A stretch of 8,188 nucleotides of DNA from UBA8389 sp964472175 (GTDB taxonomy: Bacteria; Bacteroidota; Bacteroidia; Bacteroidales; UBA1402). This document shows positions 1 to 6,215 of this stretch, in pieces. How positions within the stretch are numbered: position 1 is the first letter of the stretch; each line of letters begins with the position of its first letter. The position numbers and the translations under genes are program-made. Location of the stretch: the NCBI GenBank assembly GCA_964472175.1, contig CAYYJF010000071.1:1-8188 (forward strand), given 5' to 3'. The notes under the pieces are model-generated. The model ran no database searches. It saw only the letters and a program-made list of their open reading frames with translations, and was not told where the DNA came from.

Positions 1-34
1 AAAGTTGATTCCCCGATTTTATCTTGCTAAAAGT

Positions 35-334
35 TTACTCGGTCGTCCTGTTTTTTTCATTATTAAATATCGTTTTTCTATTTTCCATACGGTAACTTGT
101 ACCGTTTAGTTTGACGACTTCACATTTGTATAGAAGTCTGTCTAATAGTGCACTTGCAAGCACTTCGTCATCCAGTGTTTCTGCCCATTCTGTTGGTGAT
201 TTATTTGTTGTGATTATTAGAGATATCTTTTCATGAAGCGTGTTTATCAGATTAAAGAAGGCCGAGGAGTCCTCCTTCTTTACTGGAAACAGCATGATGT
301 CATCGATTGCAAGCAGGTCTGCATGCGATTCAAG
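35..334 (-). pseudogene. istB: IstB-like ATPase of an IS21-family element, C-terminal fragment
   Basis: This is roughly the last 100 residues of an IstB-type helper ATPase, the AAA+ partner of the IS21 transposase. The frame is open from about 334 and the stop codon lies at 35-37. The start of the fragment shows the Walker B region (ADLLAIDDIMLFP). It is followed by the conserved IstB tail: the ISLIITTNKSP strand, the acidic WAETLDDEVLASALLDRLL helix, and a GTSYRMENRKTIF ending. The N-terminal half, including the Walker A P-loop, is absent: the frame is stopped at 335-337 and the sequence turns into an RHS-like frame. No IstA transposase is present in the window. The first 34 bases could contain the distal end of the element, but no terminal repeat can be recognised. 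It is probably a dead remnant. The family call is from motif recognition. Confidence 0.8.
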
Positions 335-558
335 TTATCGTACGAATAAGTAAAATTCAATTGATTATATCCCCACATATCACCAACATTACGCATCCGC
401 CATCCCGGTGAATGAATGATGTTTCCCTCAAGATATGTATTAGAAATTTGACTAATATTTCCATTAAAAAAACCAGTTGAATTATCGCTCTTTTTGTCGT
501 AGTATATATTTTCTGAAAAAAGTGCACCATTCTTTGAAATCAAACCCGAAAAACGGCG
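322..558 (-). pseudogene. RHS/YD-repeat-like protein fragment, broken at both ends
   Basis: This is an open stretch with no proper start. An in-frame stop lies just upstream at 559-561. The translation contains LFSENIYYDKK, a glycine/asparagine turn FFNGNISQI, and ends with FTYSYDNLNRM. That pattern (NGNI, then YxYDxLNRM) is typical of the tyrosine-aspartate repeats of Bacteroidota RHS proteins, which are large secreted or toxin-delivering shells. After the LNRM motif, near 322, RHS-like sequence ends. The frame then runs on through istB sequence in the wrong register until about 280. The fragment is far shorter than any functional RHS protein and cannot be expressed sensibly. The assignment rests on short motifs and is moderate; the middle of the fragment has no obvious hallmark. 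Confidence 0.5.
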
Positions 559-619
559 CTATCAAGAAAGCCTTGCACCCGAAAACGCCCTCGTAGGTAT
601 AAAGCCGGACGATGGTAAC
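545..619. other. Unassigned spacer between RHS remnant and hcp terminator
   Basis: No gene is visible here. The segment is more GC-rich than the remnant DNA to its left. It carries two similar 14-15 base blocks about 33 bases apart: ACCCGAAAAACGGCG at 544-558 and ACCCGAAAACGCCC at 577-590. A small inverted pair (CAAG 564-567, CTTG 572-575) lies between them. It may be a leftover end of the decayed element on the left. No function is claimed. Confidence 0.3.
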
Positions 620-659
620 AAAAAAAAGGGTATCCCAAAATATTACTTTTGAGATACCC
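620..659 (-). terminator. Intrinsic terminator of the hcp operon
   Basis: Arms GGGTATC (628-634) and GATACCC (653-659) pair perfectly. The stem continues inward after one C/A mismatch with CAAAA (636-640) against TTTTG (647-651), closing on a 6-base loop. On the minus strand the hairpin is followed at once by eight T residues (A-run 620-627 on the plus strand). It starts 43 bases after the hcp stop codon, so it is the natural end of the minus-strand operon. There is no comparable T-run on the plus strand. Confidence 0.9.
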
Positions 660-702
660 AATTAAAACTATTCAACAGCGCCTTAAAACGGCACAAGACT
701 TG

Positions 703-2328
703 TTACACCAATCCGAAAACCTTCAGATCTTCTTCAACCGTCGTGATGGTGGCCACACCAAATTTTTGCTTGGCTACTTCCAATACATTTGGCGTAAAGA
801 ACGCCGGAAGCGTCGGGCCGATATGTGTATTGCGAACACCCAAATACAACAAAGCCAAATGCACGATGATGGCCTTCTGCTCATACCAAGCAATATTGAA
901 AACAAGGGGCAACTCGTTGATGTCTTCCAGACCCAGCACCTCTTTCAGCTTCAAAGCCACCACAGCCCAGGAATACGAATCGTTGCACTGACCGGCATCC
1001 AACACACGGGGAATGCCATTGATGTCGCCCAAACCCAACTTGTTGTAGCGGTATTTGGCACAACCCGAGGTTAAAATCACCGTATCAGAAGGCAACTGCT
1101 TGGCAAATTCCGTGTAATATTCACGGCTCTTTTGACGCGCATCACAACCCGACATCACCACCATTTTACGGATGGCACCGGACTGTACGGCTTCCAAAAT
1201 CTTATCGGCCAGAGCCAGCACCTGATTGTGCGCAAAGCCGATGGTGAGATTGCCCTGTTCAATTTCCGTAGGAGGAGGGCAAGTTTTGGCCAATGCGATG
1301 ACTTCACTAAAATCTTTGCTTCCATCGGGCAATGTTGCCGTCAATCGCTTCCAGCCAGGCATGCCTGTTGCACCTGTGGTGAAAATCCTGTCGTTGTACG
1401 TGGCAGACGACTTCGGTGGAACCAAACAATTGGTCGTGAACAAAACCGGCCCATTAAAACTTTCAAAGTCAGACTGTTGTTGATACCATGCACCACCGTA
1501 GTTTCCTACCAAATGGGTATATTTTTGAAACGCCGGATACGCATGCGAAGGCAGCATTTCGCTGTGGGTATAGACATCCACCCCACTGTCCTGCGTTTGT
1601 TGCAAAAGCATTTCCAAATCCCTCAAATCGTGGCCGCTGATTAAAATGCCCGGACGTTTTCCAACACCGATGTTGACATTTGTGATTTCAGGATGGCCAT
1701 ATTTTCCGGTATTGGCTCCATCCAGCAAAGCCATGGCTTTGACCCCATATTCACCGGTTTTCATCACCAAATTCAGAATGGAATCGACTGTGTGGGGCTT
1801 GGTGATTTCGACCAAAGCCTCAGCCATAAAATGCAAAATATCCGGATCCTCGGCATTCAGATTGCCCGCATGTTCGACGTATGCAGCCATGCCCATCAAT
1901 CCATATTGCACATATTGTTTCAAGGAACGAATGTCGGGATTTTCATCCAAACCGGGAATACCAACGGTTTCGCTTTTCAGCAGAAAATCGGCCTTGGTTT
2001 GTCCGGTCCATTGAACCAGATCCAAAGATGCATCAAAAGCGCCTTCTGCTTTCAGTTGATCCCTCAACGACAAATTGCGCTGAATGGATTCCACGATCAG
2101 ATCGGGATCGAAATTGGCATTGGTAATGCAGGTAAACAAAGCATGCACGATGGGAAATGCGGCTTTTTGGACACTGTTGGTTTCAAGTGCGACCAAAGCC
2201 AATCCCTTGGCGCTGTACACCAAAACATCGTGCAGGTGAGAGACTTCGTCTGTTTTACCACAGACACCTTTTATGGTGCATCCGATGTTTTTGGATGCTT
2301 CTTGACATTGATTGCAAAACATGCTCAT
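703..2328 (-). CDS. hcp: Hybrid cluster protein (hydroxylamine reductase / NO-scavenging Hcp)
   Basis: This is a 541-residue cytoplasmic Fe-S enzyme. It was first described as a hydroxylamine reductase and is now linked mainly to NO reduction and protein S-nitrosylation. The N-terminal cysteines C5, C8, C17 and C23 (C-X2-C-X8-C-X5-C) match the [4Fe-4S] form typical of anaerobes, not the longer-spaced form of E. coli. All expected hybrid-cluster ligands are present: H233, E257, C301, C395 (the persulfide cysteine, in SGCDARQKS), C423, C448, E483 and K485. Each lies exactly 11 positions before its remembered counterpart in Desulfovibrio vulgaris Hcp, so the active site looks intact. The start at 2328 is chosen because the family begins with M-x-M-F-C. 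The frame is open to 2397, but that would overlap the upstream gene and add an atypical leader. The gene lies 31 bases after the DUF1858 gene and is last in the operon. No Hcr reductase gene is adjacent. Confidence 0.97.
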   Translation of the reverse strand: MSMFCNQCQEASKNIGCTIKGVCGKTDEVSHLHDVLVYSAKGLALVALETNSVQKAAFPIVHALFTCITNANFDPDLIVESIQRNLSLRDQLKAEGAFDASLDLVQWTGQTKADFLLKSETVGIPGLDENPDIRSLKQYVQYGLMGMAAYVEHAGNLNAEDPDILHFMAEALVEITKPHTVDSILNLVMKTGEYGVKAMALLDGANTGKYGHPEITNVNIGVGKRPGILISGHDLRDLEMLLQQTQDSGVDVYTHSEMLPSHAYPAFQKYTHLVGNYGGAWYQQQSDFESFNGPVLFTTNCLVPPKSSATYNDRIFTTGATGMPGWKRLTATLPDGSKDFSEVIALAKTCPPPTEIEQGNLTIGFAHNQVLALADKILEAVQSGAIRKMVVMSGCDARQKSREYYTEFAKQLPSDTVILTSGCAKYRYNKLGLGDINGIPRVLDAGQCNDSYSWAVVALKLKEVLGLEDINELPLVFNIAWYEQKAIIVHLALLYLGVRNTHIGPTLPAFFTPNVLEVAKQKFGVATITTVEEDLKVFGLV

Positions 2329-2359
2329 AATGAATCGTTTATAGAATTTAATGGCCAAT

Positions 2360-2878
2360 TTATTTGGCAAAGTAGATTTTAATGTCGGTTGAATCACCTT
2401 GATTCAACCAATGTTTGTAGTTCAAGCTGATGGTTTTGTCAAGGAGGGGGGCCGGAACAAAAGCAGCAACAATTTCAAGTATTTCATTGTCATTCAATTG
2501 TTTGATGGCAGAAAGCACCTCATGTACAGGTTGTTCGCCCCTATCCAGTATTTCGGATACAGGGATGGAAGCCACCACAGCATCGGCGTGAAACCAATCA
2601 GGACAGTCTGTCACATACGTGGCTTCATCCGATTGGAGGACATCCAAATCGTTTTGCCCGACTTTTTCACGCATCGTTTGTACCATCTGTGCCACATTCA
2701 ATCCGCCAATAACGGCTGCCTGTCCGACACTCGCAATTTTGGCGATGGTTTTGCGCAAGACCGGATTCTTCAATTTCTTAAATTCCGGCGCCATGTCAAT
2801 CAGCACTTCCTCCAACTCCGGATAGGCTTCGAGCAAATCAAAAATCTTGGTTTTGGGCGTAATGATCAATTTTTCCAT
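2360..2878 (-). CDS. DUF1858-DUF2249 two-domain protein
   Basis: This is a 172-residue soluble protein of unknown biochemical role. Residues 1 to about 72 match the DUF1858 pattern (TPKTKIFDLLEAYPELEEVLI, then an APEFKKLKNPVLRKTIAKIAS helix and GGLN). Residues about 103-170 resemble DUF2249, with LDRGEQPVHEVLSAI, then NEILEIVAAFVPAPLL, and a final short strand. Both domains often occur beside hemerythrin-like and nitrogen-oxide genes. There is only one cysteine (C92), so an Fe-S cluster is unlikely. The ATG at 2878 is preferred: it lies 4 bases after the stop of the preceding gene, follows a GGTG-containing leader, and gives the usual short N-terminus. An in-frame ATG at 2896 would add six residues and overlap that gene. 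Hcp follows 31 bases downstream. An accessory or adaptor role to Hcp or to the hemerythrin protein is inference only. Confidence 0.88.
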   Translation of the reverse strand: MEKLIITPKTKIFDLLEAYPELEEVLIDMAPEFKKLKNPVLRKTIAKIASVGQAAVIGGLNVAQMVQTMREKVGQNDLDVLQSDEATYVTDCPDWFHADAVVASIPVSEILDRGEQPVHEVLSAIKQLNDNEILEIVAAFVPAPLLDKTISLNYKHWLNQGDSTDIKIYFAK

Positions 2879-2882
2879 CACC

Positions 2883-4127
2883 TTACTTTTTATCACCGTA
2901 CGACAAAATGCGCTGCTCGCCTTCCAAAGCTCTAAGCGCCGTCAAATCCTGCGAAACCTCCAGTGTTCCAAGGTATTCTCCGTTTTCATCACGAAGGGCA
3001 TAGTATTCAATGTAGATAAATTTTCCATGCATTTGAATCCAGAACGGAGCATGCGATTCCTTGCCCGATTTGAAATCGTCGATGATTTTTTCGACAATGT
3101 GCACACTTCCCGGGGGGTGACACAAGCGCACATCGCGGTTGATGATGGAGCGGCTTCTGGCAAAAATGCGTTCTTTCCCCTGGGTGAAATACTTGACTTT
3201 GTCGTTTTTATCGACGAAGGTCATGTCGAAGGGCACCGAATTGAGAATGGCCATGATTTCTTTGGCGTTAAAACTACCCGAAGGCAATTGAATCTCACCA
3301 TTTTGATTCAACGAATGTGTCTGCAGGTCGGTTTGTTCGGAAAGTCCCTCCGGTTTCCATTCTTCTTGTGGATCGTACAGGGTGAAGCCAAATTCCAGCG
3401 TTTGTCGGTGAATTTGCCACCAATCTTCAAGCGTCAACACATCCAGACTCATGGGAAAGAGAATGTCTTCCTCTTTCTTGGTCATATCGGTTAAAGACTT
3501 CAAAACAGGCGTAAAAATCAGATCCTTCACATCAATCAAATCCGATTTCTTCAACTCGGACGAACGCAACAATTCGATGCAACCCTTGAGCTGTTCACGT
3601 ATTTCATCGTGCTTACCCCACATCACTTTGGGAGGTCCGGTGATGCCATTCTTTTCCAAATAGGGAAATAATAGGTATTCTTTGCGTTGATAGTGTTTGT
3701 CCACATCCATCAACTCGTTGAAGGTGCCCAACAACTTCAGTCGCAAGCCTTGATAGGCTTCATCAGAGGCTTGTTCGATGGCTTCAAGCAAAGCCGTAGC
3801 CTGAGAGGCAACTTGCAACAAGGCCACATTTTCTTGTTTGAAAACATCGACCGGGTGACCTGCTGTGACCGTTTGTGAACCTTCCGTATCAATGTGTCCG
3901 TCAAGCACTTCACCATGTACGTCGCACAAACGAAGCACTTCTTCTTCCGGCAAACCTTCCTGGATGAGTTCCTGTTCCACTTCAACCACTTCGCCATAAG
4001 GAATGTGTTTGAGGGTGGCCATCAATTCATATCGAACATGAATCGGATCCTGTCCATCGTGCAATTTTAAAATCAGCGCTTTCAGTTTTTCTTTTCTGAA
4101 GCGTGAATTGTTGATCAATTCGCTCAT
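2883..4127 (-). CDS. DUF438-hemerythrin-PAS protein
   Basis: This is a 414-residue soluble protein with three parts. Residues about 8-78 fit DUF438 (RKEKLKALILKLHDG, then an IPYGEVVEVEQELI helix). Residues about 90-225 form a hemerythrin-like four-helix bundle with candidate iron ligands H91, H145, E149/E150, H173 and E219/E220 (motifs HPVDVFKQEN, KHYQRKEYLLFP, GKHDEI, KKEEDILFP). Residues about 285-400 form a PAS domain with the family motif CHPPGSVH (336-343) and then IIDDFKSGK. There is no kinase or DNA-binding output domain. Hemerythrin domains bind O2 or NO at a di-iron site and PAS domains often hold a sensing ligand, so a gas-binding sensor, scavenger or iron-handling role is reasonable but unproven. 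The ATG overlaps the stop of the PepSY gene as ATGA (4124-4127), indicating translational coupling. The stop lies 4 bases before the DUF1858 gene. Confidence 0.92.
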   Translation of the reverse strand: MSELINNSRFRKEKLKALILKLHDGQDPIHVRYELMATLKHIPYGEVVEVEQELIQEGLPEEEVLRLCDVHGEVLDGHIDTEGSQTVTAGHPVDVFKQENVALLQVASQATALLEAIEQASDEAYQGLRLKLLGTFNELMDVDKHYQRKEYLLFPYLEKNGITGPPKVMWGKHDEIREQLKGCIELLRSSELKKSDLIDVKDLIFTPVLKSLTDMTKKEEDILFPMSLDVLTLEDWWQIHRQTLEFGFTLYDPQEEWKPEGLSEQTDLQTHSLNQNGEIQLPSGSFNAKEIMAILNSVPFDMTFVDKNDKVKYFTQGKERIFARSRSIINRDVRLCHPPGSVHIVEKIIDDFKSGKESHAPFWIQMHGKFIYIEYYALRDENGEYLGTLEVSQDLTALRALEGEQRILSYGDKK

Positions 4128-5653
4128 TGTTTCTTTGTTTTATGTTTGTACTTCTTTTTCCAGATAAAATAGCCGCTCACCAAAACCAAGATTCCGAACA
4201 ATCCGGTTAAAGGTACGAGCAGAATGTAAAAATCCCCCAATAAAAATTGAAAAAAACGTCCTGTATGAATTTCCAAACAGAGATTCCAGACTGAAAGACC
4301 TGAAGCTTGTCGAATGGATTCAGGCATTTTCGGAAAAGGCCTGGATGAACCCAAGGGCCTGACCCCCAAATCGTAATCGAACACATAGTTTTTTCCTTCA
4401 CCCCAGGTCACATACCCGGTCACCTTCACATCACCCACCGGTTTTCCGGAAGCTTGCGCCTTGTAGGGTTTTCCGTCAAAATGGTTGATTACGAGTGCCG
4501 AATCTGGATTCCACTCAAAAAGTCCACTGAAGGAACCCACCAAATAACCTTTTTGTTGTGTTGGAATCAGGGCATTGATGCCCATGACACTGATGGGAGG
4601 TTGGTGCTGCATCCGCATGGGTTTCAACCGGGTCAAATCCATTTGATACATACCGGTCGAAGTCGATAAAAGCAGCTGGTTTCTATGCGCATCAAAGTGC
4701 AAATCACGAAGCTGGTCATGCCAGGGATTGGGTTGATCCAAATTCGAATAAGCCGGGGGTGCCACGCGTGCCTGCGCAATGGCAATCAACAAGGGTGGTC
4801 GGAGAAACATCCCGGTAATGAACAACACCAGCAAACAAACAGCCACCCACACACCCAACTTGTTGTGCCACAGAATGGACCACTTATTCACTGCAGCAAT
4901 TTGCCGAACAGGCTGCCTGTGTTTTTTTCTGCGTTTGATCCATTTGGGAAAAATAAAATAAATCAATCCGGTCAGGGATAAAAAGAATGCAATCAAACCC
5001 AGCATATCGACCCAGAGTTTTCCCGGCAATCCGAAAATTTCTCCCGAATGCGTCTGCCACAAGACTTCAAAAAGGGTCACTTTCCCGTCCATTTCTTGTG
5101 CAGGTTGCAGCACCATTTGTGTCATGTGGGTGCGTATTCCTGCATCATACCCCTTGAACAAATGCGACCGACTGAGTACATATAAGGTATCCCCGACGTT
5201 TTCGATGCCGACAACCCTTTCATGTTGAGCAAATGGCATGGACACCCATCGATGGTTGGTTTCGTCATAAGCCTGACAACCGAACAAAGTTGCCGCATAT
5301 AAATGGCCTTTGGCTGAAAGGTGTAAATCCAGTATTTTTTGATGATCACTGCCTTGTTTCATACCCTGCATCAGGGGTGTAAAGGAAGCATAAGAAGTGT
5401 CTGTCAGCCAAATGCCGATATTGCCAAATACCAACAAACTGTCCGAACGCCAGGTCAATCCACCTTTAACGGCAGCATTGTTCCAGTTTTGGTAGGTATA
5501 ATTTGCAGGAAGGTTGGAACGCTTTACATCGAATGAAGCAAGCAAATCTCTGTGATTCATGATGATGCCGGTCACAGAAAAAAACAACAGCATCAAAGCA
5601 ATGGGTACGCCCATCCACTTGTGCCATGTTTTCCATTTTATCCAATTTCTCAT
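4124..5653 (-). CDS. PepSY-associated four-helix inner-membrane protein, internally duplicated
   Basis: This 509-residue membrane protein belongs to the PepSY-associated TM helix family, whose members are often linked to iron/siderophore reduction or membrane electron transfer. Likely helices are at about 13-32, 213-236, 267-289 and 475-498. Two large segments (about 40-200 and 300-460), presumably on the periplasmic side, separate helix pairs 1/2 and 3/4. They carry short strand-rich repeats of the form DLHxxxxxxxL...T/S..G. The halves look duplicated: helix 1 starts WHKWMGV and helix 3 starts WHNKLGV, while helices 2 and 4 follow HSGEIF and HTGRFF. Histidines H11, H34, H202, H263 and H463 thus sit at matching membrane-edge positions and could ligate heme. 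The C-terminal tail is lysine-rich. The gene starts 36 bases after the rrf2 stop with no terminator or recognisable promoter between them. It overlaps the next gene by 4 bases. The substrate is unknown. Confidence 0.9.
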   Translation of the reverse strand: MRNWIKWKTWHKWMGVPIALMLLFFSVTGIIMNHRDLLASFDVKRSNLPANYTYQNWNNAAVKGGLTWRSDSLLVFGNIGIWLTDTSYASFTPLMQGMKQGSDHQKILDLHLSAKGHLYAATLFGCQAYDETNHRWVSMPFAQHERVVGIENVGDTLYVLSRSHLFKGYDAGIRTHMTQMVLQPAQEMDGKVTLFEVLWQTHSGEIFGLPGKLWVDMLGLIAFFLSLTGLIYFIFPKWIKRRKKHRQPVRQIAAVNKWSILWHNKLGVWVAVCLLVLFITGMFLRPPLLIAIAQARVAPPAYSNLDQPNPWHDQLRDLHFDAHRNQLLLSTSTGMYQMDLTRLKPMRMQHQPPISVMGINALIPTQQKGYLVGSFSGLFEWNPDSALVINHFDGKPYKAQASGKPVGDVKVTGYVTWGEGKNYVFDYDLGVRPLGSSRPFPKMPESIRQASGLSVWNLCLEIHTGRFFQFLLGDFYILLVPLTGLFGILVLVSGYFIWKKKYKHKTKKQ

Positions 5654-5689
5654 TGTTCTGAATGCGCTTTTGAATCTATTCTCAGGCTT

Positions 5690-6100
5690 TTATACCAAAT
5701 TGCTTTTGGCCAACGATTGAATGGTTTCACCCGACACCAAAGCATCCATTGATTGACGAATCTCAGCATACCGGTGATGCAAGGGACATGGGTTTTCACG
5801 GTCACATTGCTTCAATCCAAAAACACATCCATAAACAGATTTTTCACCCTCAATATAAGTAACCAGGGTTTTCAAAGAAAGTTCAGGATCTTCCGGTTTG
5901 AAATAAAAACCACCCCCCTTGCCTTTCAACGAAAACAAAAAACCATGACGAACCAGGCGTTGCAATATTTTAGCGGTATAAAATCTGGGCGCAGCAATTT
6001 GAGCAGCAATTTCATCTACTCCTGGCCTTAATCCTTTAAAATTTTGGGTTTGTATATAGACCAAACCCCGCAATGCATACTCTGTTTCCTTGTTGAACAT
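5690..6100 (-). CDS. Rrf2-family Fe-S transcription regulator (NsrR/IscR-like)
   Basis: This is a 136-residue regulator with an N-terminal winged helix. FNKETEYALRGLVYI is the classic Rrf2 opening, the recognition-helix region is around AAPRFYTAKILQRLVRHG (37-53), and the wing is KGKGGGFYF (59-67). The C-terminal loop carries C92, C99 and C105 (C-X6-C-X5-C), the arrangement that holds a [2Fe-2S] or [4Fe-4S] cluster in IscR and NsrR. The first spacing is one residue longer than the C-X5-C I recall for IscR and NsrR. The start at 6100 is chosen because family members begin MF/ML just before this helix; an in-frame ATG at 6133 would overlap the predicted promoter. It is first in the minus-strand operon that ends with hcp and is divergent from ric, so it most likely controls both and itself. 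NO sensing is inferred from the neighbours; general Fe-S sensing is the alternative. Confidence 0.93.
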   Translation of the reverse strand: MFNKETEYALRGLVYIQTQNFKGLRPGVDEIAAQIAAPRFYTAKILQRLVRHGFLFSLKGKGGGFYFKPEDPELSLKTLVTYIEGEKSVYGCVFGLKQCDRENPCPLHHRYAEIRQSMDALVSGETIQSLAKSNLV

Positions 6101-6122
6101 ATCGGATGATTTTTTGACACTG

Positions 6123-6152
6123 CAAATATACACATCATTTTTAATACTAAAA
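6123..6152 (-). promoter_or_regulatory. Bacteroidota-type promoter of the rrf2-hcp operon
   Basis: On the minus strand a perfect -7 element TATATTTG (TAnnTTTG class; CAAATATA at 6123-6130 on the plus strand) lies 22 bases before the rrf2 ATG. It has a T-rich -33 candidate (TTTT, 6149-6152) 18 bases further upstream. The -33 box lacks the final G of the TTTG consensus. The predicted transcript start is near 6116, giving a leader of about 16 bases. The -33 region lies inside the inverted repeat 6143-6166. Confidence 0.7.
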
Positions 6153-6166
6153 GACCTTTTGGTATT
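6143..6166. promoter_or_regulatory. Candidate Rrf2 operator: 11-2-11 inverted repeat
   Basis: Left arm AATACTAAAAG (6143-6153) and right arm CTTTTGGTATT (6156-6166) are reverse complements at 10 of 11 positions around a central AC. The length and symmetry suit a dimeric winged-helix regulator; the NsrR site has a comparable 11-1-11 layout. It covers the -33 region of both divergent promoters, so a bound repressor could block transcription both ways. Assignment to the adjacent Rrf2 protein is inference from position. Confidence 0.72.
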
Positions 6167-6192
6167 TTATTTAAAAAAAAGAGGTATCTTTG
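6158..6192 (+). promoter_or_regulatory. Bacteroidota-type promoter of ric
   Basis: A perfect -7 element TATCTTTG (6185-6192) lies 23 bases before the ric ATG, and a TTTG -33 box lies at 6158-6161. The spacer is 23 bases, slightly longer than usual. An A-run (6173-6180) lies between the two boxes. The predicted start is near 6199, leaving a leader of about 17 bases. The -33 box falls in the right arm of the inverted repeat. Confidence 0.7.
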
Positions 6193-6215
6193 TTCCGTCA
6201 TTAAACCAAAGAATT

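Noticed and set aside
545..617. Possible small peptide gene on the minus strand in the spacer
   Set aside because: One frame is open for some 30 codons but has no credible start and continues into the RHS remnant out of register.
1693..2382. Long plus-strand open frame opposite hcp (229 codons)
   Set aside because: It is antisense to a strongly conserved enzyme, shows no recognisable domain, and is explained by codon bias of the minus-strand gene.
2329..2397. Upstream extension of hcp
   Set aside because: The frame is open but would overlap the preceding gene, and the extra residues do not resemble the Hcp N-terminus; MSMFCNQC is the family start.
2847..3494. Plus-strand open frame of 215 codons opposite the DUF438 gene
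   Set aside because: It is an antisense shadow: no family motif, and it crosses the boundary between two real minus-strand genes.
5690..5712. Short inverted pair CCAAA/TTTGG around the rrf2 stop as a second operator or terminator
   Set aside because: The arms are only five bases, there is no T-run after them, and the sequence does not match the palindrome at 6143-6166; it is probably chance.
6090..6215. Upstream extension of ric by 42 residues
   Set aside because: It would run through the rrf2 start, the inverted repeat and the predicted ric promoter; METTHFHNKSLGE fits the family start.
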